A DNA stretch of 64,000 bases from NCBI RefSeq assembly GCF_014836615.1, contig NZ_JACSQN010000003.1, forward strand, positions 186,001 through 250,000, in the 5' to 3' direction. The notes under the pieces are model-generated. The model was not told where the DNA came from and searched no databases. It was given only the letters and a program-made list of their open reading frames with translations. Below are positions 45,152 to 52,749 of this stretch, piece by piece. Position 1 is the stretch's first letter. Every line of letters begins with the position of its first letter. The translations under genes and the position numbers were made by a program. Source of the DNA: Sporosarcina quadrami (GTDB taxonomy: Bacteria > Bacillota > Bacilli > Bacillales_A > Planococcaceae).

Positions 45152-46261
45152 ATGAAGTTACGTGAATGGACAATGGAAGAGCAGGAACAGCTAATTCACT
45201 TTTTGACGACAAATACATGGCCGTTCCACGGGAATTCAAACCCGGAACGTGCCTTGCTTGAGAAGACGATTGAAGAAGGCGGCTATGAATCGGACGAAGT
45301 GAAAACGTTCTGGGTGCAAAATGAAGAGGAAGAAATCGTCGGTATCGTAAAAATTTACGATCTGCAGGATGAAATTCCGCTCTTCGATTTGCGTATCGCA
45401 GACGAATATAGAGGATTCGGATATGGCCCAAAAGCTTTAAAACTCATTACAGAGTTCGTGTTCGGATTGCCAGAAGGTAAAATCCGCTTGGAAGGCCATA
45501 CACGTCAAGACAACTTGGCAATGCGTAAGACATTTGAACGCGCTGGTTTTGTCAAGGAAGGTCATATGCGGAATGCATGGTTTTCACCGAAAGAGAACTC
45601 TTACTATGATGCCGTCACGTATGGAATGACACGTGAGGATTTCTTGGCAGGCACTACGACACCTGTCATATGGGAAGATGCAAGTTACGGAGGGAAACCG
45701 AAGAAAAAACGCATCCCGAACTTCCCTACTCAATTTGAATCAGAGCGGCTTATTATACGTATGCCTGAAATGGGTGACGCGCTTGATGTGTTTGAAGCAC
45801 TTCGCAATTCATTGCCTGCTTTAAAGCCTTGGTTGCCATTTGCACAAGAAGAACCGGAACTTTACAAGACGGAAGACAACCTTCGTGAATCAATCGCAGA
45901 TTTCATTACTAGGAAAGACCTTAGACTCCATATTTTCTTAAAGGAAACAGGTGAATTCATAGGTTCCACCGGTCTCCATCGCATCAATTGGACGATTCCT
46001 AAATTTGAAATCGGTTATTGGCTAGATACGAAATTTGAAGGGAACGGCTACATGACAGAAGCTGTCCAGAGATTGACACGCTTCACGTTCGAAGAGCTCG
46101 GAGCAAACCGGGTAGAAATACGCTGTGATGAAGAAAATGGAAAAAGTCGGGCCATTCCTGTGAAATTAGGATTTGAACTTGAAGGTATTTTGAAATTGGA
46201 TTCTCTATCAGGGGATGGAAAACATTTACGGAATACGTGTGTATATGCGAAAATAAAGTAA
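45152..46261 (+). CDS. Tandem GNAT acetyltransferase (two domains)
   Basis: This 369-residue protein has two GNAT domains. The first (residues 1 to about 165) has RIADEYRGFGYGPKALKL as its acetyl-CoA loop; the second (about 190-369) opens FESERLIIRMPEMGDA, with FEIGYWLDTKFEGNGYMTEA, and is RimJ/RimL-like. Single-domain relatives acetylate N-termini or small molecules; whether both domains are active is unknown. The ATG follows GGGGGAAA. It follows cadA by 28 bases but is probably unrelated in function. Confidence 0.78.
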   Translation: MKLREWTMEEQEQLIHFLTTNTWPFHGNSNPERALLEKTIEEGGYESDEVKTFWVQNEEEEIVGIVKIYDLQDEIPLFDLRIADEYRGFGYGPKALKLITEFVFGLPEGKIRLEGHTRQDNLAMRKTFERAGFVKEGHMRNAWFSPKENSYYDAVTYGMTREDFLAGTTTPVIWEDASYGGKPKKKRIPNFPTQFESERLIIRMPEMGDALDVFEALRNSLPALKPWLPFAQEEPELYKTEDNLRESIADFITRKDLRLHIFLKETGEFIGSTGLHRINWTIPKFEIGYWLDTKFEGNGYMTEAVQRLTRFTFEELGANRVEIRCDEENGKSRAIPVKLGFELEGILKLDSLSGDGKHLRNTCVYAKIK

Positions 46262-46270
46262 GGACGACAT

Positions 46271-46304
46271 AAAAAGGGTGCCATGTAGGAATGGCACCCT
46301 TTCA
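46271..46304. terminator. Hairpin terminator between GNAT and lmo0937-like genes
   Basis: AAAAGGGTGCCAT pairs with ATGGCACCCTTT. The A-tract on the left gives a T-tract on the minus strand, so it best terminates the minus-strand gene but can act in both directions. Confidence 0.65.
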
Positions 46305-46313
46305 AAGCGTATT

Positions 46314-46371
46314 GGTTTAACTGAATTTAACTAGCGTAAATAATGTTGTAAGTGTCAAATTCAGTTAAACC
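46314..46371. repeat. Perfect 15-bp inverted repeat
   Basis: GGTTTAACTGAATTT (46314-46328) and its exact complement AAATTCAGTTAAACC (46357-46371) are separated by 28 bases. The right arm includes the stop codon of the minus-strand small membrane protein gene. No T-tract adjoins it. Confidence 0.8.
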
Positions 46372-46520
46372 GATCGTCTTCCCGTCAAGAGCTGGATGAC
46401 GAAAACGATACCTGCGATAACTAGTAGAAGGTGGATAAGGCCGCCTCCTATTTTCATAGCAAAACCTATTAACCAGAATGCAATTAGTGCGACAATGATG
46501 ATCCATAGTAGTTTACCCAT
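46365..46520 (-). CDS. Small membrane protein, lmo0937 family
   Basis: This 51-residue protein, MGKLLWIIIVALIAFWLIGF then MKIGGGLIHLLLVIAGI, has two hydrophobic segments and the GGLIHLLLVIA motif of the lmo0937/DUF5670 family, unknown in function. ATG 46520 follows AAAGAGGTG. A sigma-B-type promoter lies just upstream, so it is probably a stress-induced membrane peptide. Confidence 0.8.
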   Translation of the reverse strand: MGKLLWIIIVALIAFWLIGFAMKIGGGLIHLLLVIAGIVFVIQLLTGRRSV

Positions 46521-46552
46521 TTTTTTCACCTCTTTGTAGTGGTATAGTGAAT

Positions 46553-46578
46553 TTACCCGCTCATGTAGTTTTATAAAC
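46553..46578 (-). promoter_or_regulatory. Sigma-B-type promoter of the lmo0937-like gene
   Basis: On the minus strand, GTTTAT (46578-46573), 14 nt, GGGTAA (46558-46553), about 33 bases before the ATG. Confidence 0.65.
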
Positions 46579-46636
46579 AAATAGAAATAAAACAAAGCTT
46601 GAAAGAATTGAAAAACGCATACTGGAGGTGGAAAAG

Positions 46637-47047
46637 TTGGCAACACCAAGTATGGAAGATTATATTGAACAAATTTATTTGCAACTTGAAGCGAGAGGCG
46701 AAGCGAGAGTATCTGACGTCGCAGAAGCATTATCCGTATTGCCATCATCTGTTACAAAAATGGCGCAACGTCTTGACCGTGAAGGCTATGTCTCGTATGA
46801 GCGCTACCGTGGCCTTGAACTGACTGACAGAGGATTGAAATTTGGTAAGAAACTCGTGCGCAGACATGACATGCTTGAGCAATTTTTACGTATAATCGGT
46901 GTCGAAGAGAATCTGATTTACAATGATGTCGAAGGAATAGAACACCATCTTAGCTGGAACGCGATGGACCGAATAACAGATCTCGTTGAGGCAATGGAAG
47001 AGGACGAGGAATTTGTACGGAAATTAAAAGAACGACAAGATTTTTAA
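46637..47047 (+). CDS. mntR: Manganese transport regulator MntR
   Basis: This 136-residue DtxR-family repressor starts [14 protein letters not shown]. All known B. subtilis MntR metal ligands are present at the same numbers: D8, E11, H77, E99, E102 and H103. It represses manganese importers when Mn2+ is high. TTG 46637 follows GGAGGTGG and gives this numbering; the GTG at 46628 lies inside the ribosome site. The next gene begins close behind. Confidence 0.92.
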   Translation: MATPSMEDYIEQIYLQLEARGEARVSDVAEALSVLPSSVTKMAQRLDREGYVSYERYRGLELTDRGLKFGKKLVRRHDMLEQFLRIIGVEENLIYNDVEGIEHHLSWNAMDRITDLVEAMEEDEEFVRKLKERQDF

Positions 47048-47065
47048 ATGGAAGAGGTAGATGAA

Positions 47066-47926
47066 ATGACTGAAGAGTACAAACCGGGCCATATCGCACG
47101 TTTGACAGTACAAGGCAAGGAAGGTTCCAGATGGATTCTAGATGGCGGAGACGAAGAAATTATGGTCAATGCATCTGAATTTGAAACGGAACTAGCTGAA
47201 GGGGATACAGTAGAGGTATTCCTTTATATGAATAGACGTGGTGAGTTGGCGGCAAGCTCGAAACTACCGAATATGACATGTGATTCATTTGGTTGGGCAC
47301 GTGTCATTCGGATTGACGACAAAGAAGGGGCTTATGTCGATATAGGTTCCGCATTTGAAGTGCTCGTTAATAAAGCGGATTTACCTAGAGTGAAAGAATT
47401 ATGGCCGAAAACGGACGACGAGCTTTATATGACATTACGTACAGACTTAGGCGGCAATATTTTCGGCCGTCTCGCAACAGAGGAAAGAGTTCAGGAATTA
47501 ATTCTCGAAGCCCCTTCCACATTATTTAACCAGACATTAAAAGCACGGGCATATCGATTATTACCTGTTGGCTCGTTTTTCCTAAGTATCCCGGAAAACT
47601 ACCGGATCTTTGTTCATCATACTGAACGGGAGCATGAGCCTCGACTAGGACAGGAAGTTGAAGTGCGTATCATTGATATTAAAGACGATGCTTCATTGAA
47701 CGGTTCATTGCTTCCGCGAAAACAGGAACGTCTTGGAGACGATGCAGAAACAGTATTCCGCTATCTATCTGATGTAGGTGGTAAAATGCCGTTTTCTGAT
47801 AAATCGACGCCGGATGAAATTGATGAAATGTTCGGCATGAGTAAAGCCGCTTTCAAACGTGCACTTGGTAAGTTGATGAAAGAAGGTAAAGTGTCACAAA
47901 GTGATGGTTGGACAATGTTAAAATAA
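47066..47926 (+). CDS. cvfB: S1-domain RNA-binding protein CvfB (YitL)
   Basis: This 286-residue protein has tandem S1-like OB folds (including GWARVIRIDDKEGAYVDIG) and a C-terminal winged helix ending GKVSQSDGWTMLK. S. aureus CvfB is a virulence and RNA-binding regulator; B. subtilis YitL is uncharacterised. ATG 47066 follows AGAGGTAG; the ATG at 47048 directly after mntR lacks its own site. Confidence 0.85.
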   Translation: MTEEYKPGHIARLTVQGKEGSRWILDGGDEEIMVNASEFETELAEGDTVEVFLYMNRRGELAASSKLPNMTCDSFGWARVIRIDDKEGAYVDIGSAFEVLVNKADLPRVKELWPKTDDELYMTLRTDLGGNIFGRLATEERVQELILEAPSTLFNQTLKARAYRLLPVGSFFLSIPENYRIFVHHTEREHEPRLGQEVEVRIIDIKDDASLNGSLLPRKQERLGDDAETVFRYLSDVGGKMPFSDKSTPDEIDEMFGMSKAAFKRALGKLMKEGKVSQSDGWTMLK

Positions 47927-48013
47927 TCCTTATCGGGAACTTTATCCATAGTTCATCGTACTACTTCATAAGATGATACGTTTACTAGGTCATCGCACAA
48001 GGAGGAAGAGCTT

Positions 48014-48901
48014 ATGAAAAAATGGTTGGTAGCAGCAAGTGCGTTTCTGCTGCTCATTGGAGGCTTGTTCCCAAGTATTACGCAAGCCGATTCGGTTATT
48101 GATGAGAAATTGGGTGTACCGATTGTTGTACTAGGTGCAAACTTGACGGATGCTGAGAAAGAAACGGTTAAAAAGAGTTTGAAGGTTGATCAAGAAGCTG
48201 AAGTCGAAGAGATTACGGTCGATGGAACGGATCTTGTTAACTATATTAAGGATGGCAATAGCCAAGCTAGAATGTACTCATCCGCTAAAATTACACGTCA
48301 GGATGAAGGTGAAGGCCTCGTCATCAAAATTGTTACACCTGAAAACATCACACAAGTAACGAACGAAATGTATGCGACAGCAATGCTTACAGCAGGTATT
48401 GAAGATGCAATCGTCGAAGTGGCGGCACCGAAACCGGTCACTGGACATTCCGCGTTAGTCGGTATTTACAAAGCATATGAAGTAACTGGTGAAACGTTAG
48501 ATACAGAACGAACGGATGTAGCAAACGATGAATTAAACTTGGCGACAAGGTTTGCGAAAGATTCGGGTATCGATCAAGACAAAGTGGCGGAACTTCTTAC
48601 GGAAATTAAGAAAGCAATAGCCGATAACAAACCCGTGACAAAAGAAGAAGTCGAGCAGATTGTTAATGAACAATTGAAGAAGTTGAATATCGAACTGAGT
48701 GAAGCCGATCGCCAACTATTGATTGAGCTTATGGACAGAATCCGGTCTTTAGATATTGACTTCAGCAAATTATCAAGCCAACTCTCTGACATGGCGTCAA
48801 CGATTAAAGAGAAGCTTGGTGAAATAGATCCCGGCTTTTGGGATAAAGTAAAAACGTTTTTTGAAGGTTTAATGGATTCCGTTAAGTCTTGGTTCAACTA
48901 A
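48014..48901 (+). CDS. Secreted DUF1002 protein
   Basis: This 295-residue exported protein has a signal peptide with likely cleavage after ITQA (residue 25). The mature part begins with the DUF1002 domain (VPIVVLGANLTDAEKETV, GNSQARMYSSAKI, VTGHSALVGIYKAYE) and ends in a helical region. Family function is unknown. The ATG has AAGGAGGAAGAGC upstream. Confidence 0.8.
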   Translation: MKKWLVAASAFLLLIGGLFPSITQADSVIDEKLGVPIVVLGANLTDAEKETVKKSLKVDQEAEVEEITVDGTDLVNYIKDGNSQARMYSSAKITRQDEGEGLVIKIVTPENITQVTNEMYATAMLTAGIEDAIVEVAAPKPVTGHSALVGIYKAYEVTGETLDTERTDVANDELNLATRFAKDSGIDQDKVAELLTEIKKAIADNKPVTKEEVEQIVNEQLKKLNIELSEADRQLLIELMDRIRSLDIDFSKLSSQLSDMASTIKEKLGEIDPGFWDKVKTFFEGLMDSVKSWFN

Positions 48902-48946
48902 TCAGATACATTGATATGTTAGAATAGTGTAAAAGGAGAGGATTTC

Positions 48947-49228
48947 ATGGAGTTCGAATTTGTTGATCTTGGTGGAGATGCATTTGCGTTCCGACAAGAA
49001 GAAGATGGCAAGATGCAAGCTGAAATTACATGGACACTTCTAGCCGATGTTATGGTTATGGATCATACGTATGTATCTGAAGATTTACGTGGACAAGGAG
49101 TTGCGAAAAAATTGCTTGACCGCGCAGCAGACTATGCCCGTGAAAATGACTACAAGATGGATGCAGTCTGTTCATATGTTGTGACAGCTTTCAATCGTTA
49201 CAAAGAATATGAAGACGTAAAAGTGTAA
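48947..49228 (+). CDS. Short GNAT-like N-acetyltransferase (YjdJ-like)
   Basis: This 93-residue protein is a YjdJ/Gcn5-like minimal acetyltransferase domain, with MDHTYVSEDLRGQGVAKKLL as its acetyl-CoA-binding loop and a terminal CSYVVTAFNRYKEY. Homologues are mostly uncharacterised. The ATG follows AAGGAGAGG. A strong terminator follows. Confidence 0.82.
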   Translation: MEFEFVDLGGDAFAFRQEEDGKMQAEITWTLLADVMVMDHTYVSEDLRGQGVAKKLLDRAADYARENDYKMDAVCSYVVTAFNRYKEYEDVKV

Positions 49229-49235
49229 ATTGAAG

Positions 49236-49273
49236 AAGGCGATTCCGCATACATATGCGGAATCGCCTTTTTA
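49236..49273 (+). terminator. Intrinsic terminator after the YjdJ-like gene
   Basis: AAGGCGATTCCGCATA pairs perfectly with TATGCGGAATCGCCTT, followed by TTTTT. Confidence 0.9.
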
Positions 49274-49289
49274 ATCGTATATATAATTG

Positions 49290-49397
49290 TTAAAAGCCAA
49301 TTGCCAAAGTGACTGCATAGACTATACCAGTTAAGATTCCAGCTCCTGCGACGGTGTAAAGCATGTCCGAAGATGTGTATAATACGTTTTTAGCCAT
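49290..49397 (-). CDS. 35-codon hydrophobic small protein
   Basis: A minus-strand frame from ATG 49397 reads MAKNVLYTSSDMLYTVAGAG then ILTGIVYAVTLAIGF and stops at 49290. AAAGGAGAG lies nine bases before the ATG, and a sigma-B-type promoter lies 50 bases further up. One membrane helix covers roughly residues 13-34. I do not recognise the family. The leader contains a lone CGCTCAAT octamer (49416-49423, plus strand). Confidence 0.6.
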   Translation of the reverse strand: MAKNVLYTSSDMLYTVAGAGILTGIVYAVTLAIGF

Positions 49398-49446
49398 GAT
49401 TCATGCTCTCCTTTCGCTCAATGTAATAATTGCTTGTAGTCTTTAA

Positions 49447-49471
49447 TTACCCGTATTTAAAAAAACAAAAC
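49447..49471 (-). promoter_or_regulatory. Sigma-B-type promoter of the 35-codon gene
   Basis: On the minus strand, GTTTTG (49471-49466), 13 nt, GGGTAA (49452-49447). Confidence 0.5.
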
Positions 49472-49646
49472 TTTCCAAATGGATTTAGCGAATTATTAGA
49501 TGTGCATTTTGGAGCAGGTGAATAGGTGTTAAGATTCAAGTTTAGGGTAATGAGTGAAAGAATCAAATGGAAAGTGAAACTATTTTGTTCATTCTCCGTA
49601 TTATTTGGTATGCTAGAAAAATAGCTTAAACAGAAAGGGTGTTACA

Positions 49647-50120
49647 ATGAACAGAACAGCTGAAAGAGTACTATCAATTATCGCTGTTGTTTTGACGGGA
49701 ATCGGTACGATTTTAGGATTTGCTGGTATTGCATTTTTTAATTTGATTAAGAATGATCCTTCCGTCAGACAGGAAATAGAAATGGAAATGATGACAGACC
49801 CTACGTTATCGCCATCTGATATGGATGCTGTATTTGCTGCATTTGATGTATTCGGTGGATTTCTATGGGTGATCATCATCTTCATGATTCTCAGCGTTAT
49901 CTTGAATATTATCGGCATCGTTAATATCTGGAATAACAAAAATGCGAAACTTGCTGGTATTATGTTCATTATTGCAGGATTAATGGGTGGAATTTTAACA
50001 TTGCCGTCCATCTTGCTCTATATTGCAGCAATTCTTTGTTTCACAAAGAAACCACCACTAGAAGATGAACTACAGTTTGTCGACCAACCGTATAACGACG
50101 ATTCAATGAGACCGTTGTAA
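49647..50120 (+). CDS. DUF4064 membrane protein
   Basis: This 157-residue protein has four predicted helices (about 8-32, 68-92, 99-116, 118-133) with an acidic loop at about 38-66, the layout of DUF4064 proteins. Function is unknown. The ATG follows AGAAAGGGTG. It converges with the next gene over a shared terminator. Confidence 0.78.
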   Translation: MNRTAERVLSIIAVVLTGIGTILGFAGIAFFNLIKNDPSVRQEIEMEMMTDPTLSPSDMDAVFAAFDVFGGFLWVIIIFMILSVILNIIGIVNIWNNKNAKLAGIMFIIAGLMGGILTLPSILLYIAAILCFTKKPPLEDELQFVDQPYNDDSMRPL

Positions 50121-50125
50121 ACGAT

Positions 50126-50162
50126 AAAAGACGCTTACCCGTTATGGGATAAGCGTCTTTTC
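50126..50162. terminator. Bidirectional terminator
   Basis: AAAAGACGCTTACCC pairs with GGGATAAGCGTCTTTT; A and T tracts border both sides, serving the two convergent genes. Confidence 0.88.
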
Positions 50163-50173
50163 TTATGTGGTTG

Positions 50174-50674
50174 TTAGTAAGCGAGCGCATGCTCATGAAT
50201 GTAATAGACGTATTGGACCGTCTCCACTAGACTGCCTTCAAAGTTCTCTTCGAAAATATCGAGTTGGGTAAAACCTTGTTTTTCATAGAAAGCTCGTCCA
50301 CCCGTATTGCGGCTGTCTACGTATACGAATAGCTGCTTTGCGGTTCCAAGGAAGTTGATTGCGTAATCGATTAGTTTTTTGCCGTAACCCGAGTGTTGAT
50401 AAGACGGTAGGATATACATTGCAGTCAATTCCGAGTCGCCATCTTCGTCTTCCCTTGTGAAGTTGAGAAATCCGATAGGGATGCCCTTTTCGTTTTCAGC
50501 AACGAGCAAGTGGGTTTTTTCCATGCGTTTTTCCATCATGGCATTAGAAAAAGAACGGTTGAGGTAGTCTGTTTGAATGTCTTCGGGAATGATTCCGGCA
50601 TATGTATCATTCCAAGTATCGTGCGCGATATGTTGTATGTAGCCAATATCCTCGGCAGTCATAGGTCTGATCAA
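50174..50674 (-). CDS. GNAT family N-acetyltransferase
   Basis: This 166-residue acetyltransferase starts MIRPMTAEDIGYIQHIAHDT with AMYILPSYQHSGYGKKLIDY as the acetyl-CoA loop and RAFYEKQGF near the end. The substrate is unknown. TTG 50674 is chosen because GGAGGTGAG precedes it and the GNAT fold starts there; a further upstream ATG at 50746 would add non-GNAT residues. Confidence 0.82.
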   Translation of the reverse strand: MIRPMTAEDIGYIQHIAHDTWNDTYAGIIPEDIQTDYLNRSFSNAMMEKRMEKTHLLVAENEKGIPIGFLNFTREDEDGDSELTAMYILPSYQHSGYGKKLIDYAINFLGTAKQLFVYVDSRNTGGRAFYEKQGFTQLDIFEENFEGSLVETVQYVYYIHEHALAY

Positions 50675-50905
50675 ATTGCTCTCACCTCCGCTATCCTTTT
50701 TCCTATCATAACAAATAATAGTCCGATAAACTATGATTGTAACCATAATGAAATATAAAAATGTTAATTATCTTAAAAATCCGCAAATTAAAGTGTTTCA
50801 GGCTAGTATTTATTTGAAATGAATCATTTTGTATGAGATGCTATGTAAGAGATGCCTAACCAAAGCAATAATTGGGGGCAATCGTCAACTTCTTTTCATA
50901 GGTAA
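50675..50905. other. AT-rich intergenic stretch
   Basis: Part of the 313-base gap between the GNAT gene and the next gene, which are divergent. Apart from the GNAT ribosome site at its left end, I see no gene, repeat or clear hairpin. Confidence 0.5.
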
Positions 50906-50930
50906 GTTTTTAAATTTCTGCAAAGGGTAT
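50906..50930 (+). promoter_or_regulatory. Sigma-B-type promoter of the YtxH-like gene
   Basis: GTTTTT (50906-50911), 13 nt, GGGTAT (50925-50930, perfect -10), about 57 bases before the ATG. A TATACT overlapping the -10 could also serve sigma-A. Confidence 0.6.
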
Positions 50931-50987
50931 ACTATAAGCATAATACGATTTACGATTTGAGAAAAGTTTAATGGAGGATTGATAGTT

Positions 50988-51386
50988 ATGGCACGTAAAC
51001 GTGGAAATGGACTACTCGTAGCAACATTGGCTGCAGGTGCATATGCGTATTTCAGTAAAAAAGAAAACCGTGATAAAGCAATGGTAGCGGTAAACAATAT
51101 GAAAACAAAAGTCGATTCTTTCGTTACTTCACAGAAATTGAATCGTTCAGACGAAACGAAAAAAGGTTTCTCAGATCCGTATGATTTACAGGATAACGGA
51201 ATGGTAAGTGAAGGCGCCCAAACGAGCGTACATTATTATAACCAAGAAGTTGAAGACAAATCAAAAGAGTCAAAAGAAGATGGGTTGTATAAAAAGAAAG
51301 AGAATCCTGAAGATGCACCGCCGACGAATAGCAGTGATAAAAAGAGTACTACTGGCGAAGACAAAGACAACAAAGACAACAAATGA
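50988..51386 (+). CDS. Stress-type protein, possibly YtxH-like
   Basis: This 132-residue protein has an N-terminal hydrophobic stretch (GLLVATLAAGAYAYF), then NRDKAMVAVNNMKTKVDSF and a long Lys/Asp/Ser/Glu-rich disordered tail (from about residue 55). The layout resembles YtxH-family general stress proteins, but the similarity is weak. ATG 50988 follows GGAGG. It has a sigma-B-type promoter and a strong terminator. Confidence 0.5.
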   Translation: MARKRGNGLLVATLAAGAYAYFSKKENRDKAMVAVNNMKTKVDSFVTSQKLNRSDETKKGFSDPYDLQDNGMVSEGAQTSVHYYNQEVEDKSKESKEDGLYKKKENPEDAPPTNSSDKKSTTGEDKDNKDNK

Positions 51387-51390
51387 TTTT

Positions 51391-51420
51391 AACGCCTCAT
51401 CACTTGAGGCGTTTTTTTTT
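51391..51420 (+). terminator. Intrinsic terminator
   Basis: AACGCCTCA pairs with TGAGGCGTT, followed by a long T run. Confidence 0.88.
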
Positions 51421-51523
51421 AGCGGTGAGCAAAAGTTTTTTTAAAGTCTATCAGTCAATTTATACAAAAAGTCAGAAGTTTGAACAGTTTTAAATACAAA
51501 TACGGTATTTTGACGAACAATAA

Positions 51524-51553
51524 TTGTAATTGGATAGTGATTTGAGGTATACT
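51524..51553 (+). promoter_or_regulatory. Promoter of yidC2
   Basis: TTGTAA (51524-51529), 18 nt, TATACT (51548-51553), 33 bases before the TTG start. Confidence 0.45.
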
Positions 51554-51586
51554 TTTCAGTAGTTTGAAATAGTGAAGGTGAGTCTA

Positions 51587-52378
51587 TTGAAGAAGAAAAT
51601 CGGTTTATTTTCCATATTGATGACCGCTACGATATTTTTGAGCGGGTGTTCTGGCGTACAGAACAAAGAAGGCACGTTTTATAGTATTTTCGTTAAGCCG
51701 ATGGAATGGCTGCTTCATTATCTTGGGGAAACCTTTAATGGAAGCTATGGTCTGGCAATCATCTTGATTACAGTCGCAATCCGGTTAGTTTTAATGCCGC
51801 TTATGTTGAAGAACTATAAGTCGCAACAGGATATGAAAGTTAAAATGGATGCGCTCCGTCCAGAGATGGAAGACATTCAGAAGAAGATGAAGGAAGCAAA
51901 AGAAAAGAACGAAAAAGAAGAGCAAATGAAGCTTCAGCAGGAAATGATGGGCTTATATTCAAAACATGGTGTTAACCCGTTGAATATGGGTTGTCTACCG
52001 CTCATTATCCAAATGCCGATTATTATGGGTCTTTATTTCGCAATCCTTTATGCTCCACCAGAAGTGAAAGAGCACCAATTCCTGTGGTTTAACCTCGGAG
52101 AACCTGATAAGATTATGATGCTTGTCGCAGGTGCGGTTTATTTTGTCCAGGCACGTGTATCACTATGGACAATGCCAGAACAACAGAAGAAGCAAATGAA
52201 AATGTTCATTTACATGTCGCCGATTATGATTATGTTCATCTCATTCTCAGTTATGGCTGCATTGCCGCTCTACTGGGCAGTCGGCGGTTTGTTGCTCATA
52301 TTCCAAACGTATTTAGGACGCAAATTCTACTACAAGGAAACTGAGCCTGTCCCTGTAACAGAAGCAGAGAAGAAATAA
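51587..52378 (+). CDS. yidC: YidC/Oxa1 membrane protein insertase, lipoprotein form
   Basis: This 263-residue insertase has lipobox LSGC (Cys21) and five hydrophobic segments in the YidC2/SpoIIIJ layout, with the conserved arginine in IRLVLMPLM of the first core helix, a charged coiled loop (about 75-110) and a second pair of helices from NPLNMGCLPLIIQMPIIMG. It inserts membrane proteins with or without SecYEG. It is not beside rnpA/jag, so it is probably the second paralogue (YqjG-like). TTG 51587 follows GAAGGTGAG; GTG 51572 lies before that site. Confidence 0.88.
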   Translation: MKKKIGLFSILMTATIFLSGCSGVQNKEGTFYSIFVKPMEWLLHYLGETFNGSYGLAIILITVAIRLVLMPLMLKNYKSQQDMKVKMDALRPEMEDIQKKMKEAKEKNEKEEQMKLQQEMMGLYSKHGVNPLNMGCLPLIIQMPIIMGLYFAILYAPPEVKEHQFLWFNLGEPDKIMMLVAGAVYFVQARVSLWTMPEQQKKQMKMFIYMSPIMIMFISFSVMAALPLYWAVGGLLLIFQTYLGRKFYYKETEPVPVTEAEKK

Positions 52379-52401
52379 GCCGATTATATCGGATGGTAAG
52401 A

Positions 52402-52430
52402 GGCTGGAGAGCGATCTCCAGCCTTTTTTT
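52402..52430 (+). terminator. Intrinsic terminator after yidC
   Basis: GGCTGGAGA pairs with TCTCCAGCC around GCGA, followed by TTTTTTT. Confidence 0.9.
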
Positions 52431-52444
52431 GGAGGGAATTAAGT

Positions 52445-52693
52445 ATGAATCAGAAAAAAATGTTCTTATCAGGAATTGGTTTATTGGCAGTAATCGCTTT
52501 GGTTTTTGTCGTCCTTGGCAAATTTGACTTGGCGATTCTTGCGATGATGGCACTTTTTACACTAACGAATGCAATGCGCGCCAAGTCGTTTAAAGACCAA
52601 GGGCATGTGCGGGAATCAACTTGGATGCGCTATTTGTCAATTTTATTTGCAGTTGCATTCGTTGTTGTGTTTGTGTTGATTTTCTTTGTTTGA
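52445..52693 (+). CDS. Small membrane protein
   Basis: This 82-residue protein has two or three hydrophobic segments (about 8-25, 27-44, 61-81) and a short RAKSFKDQGHVREST loop. I do not recognise the family. The ATG follows TTTGGAGGG. Its ribosome site directly follows the yidC terminator, so a share of yidC readthrough may feed it. Confidence 0.55.
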   Translation: MNQKKMFLSGIGLLAVIALVFVVLGKFDLAILAMMALFTLTNAMRAKSFKDQGHVRESTWMRYLSILFAVAFVVVFVLIFFV

Positions 52694-52697
52694 TTAT

Positions 52698-52738
52698 AAA
52701 AACGCTTGTAAGGAAACTACTCTTTCCTCACAAGCGTC
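52698..52738 (-). terminator. Terminator for the minus-strand MFS gene
   Basis: ACGCTTGT-AAGGAAA pairs with TTTCCT-ACAAGCGT; A-tract on the plus strand gives TTTTTA after the stem in the minus direction. Confidence 0.7.
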
Positions 52739-52749
52739 CTATAAATGTA

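Noticed and set aside
51421-51586. MifM-like arrest leader peptide upstream of yidC
   Set aside because: B. subtilis yqjG is preceded by mifM, but no suitable frame with a ribosome site exists between the terminator at 51391-51420 and yidC.
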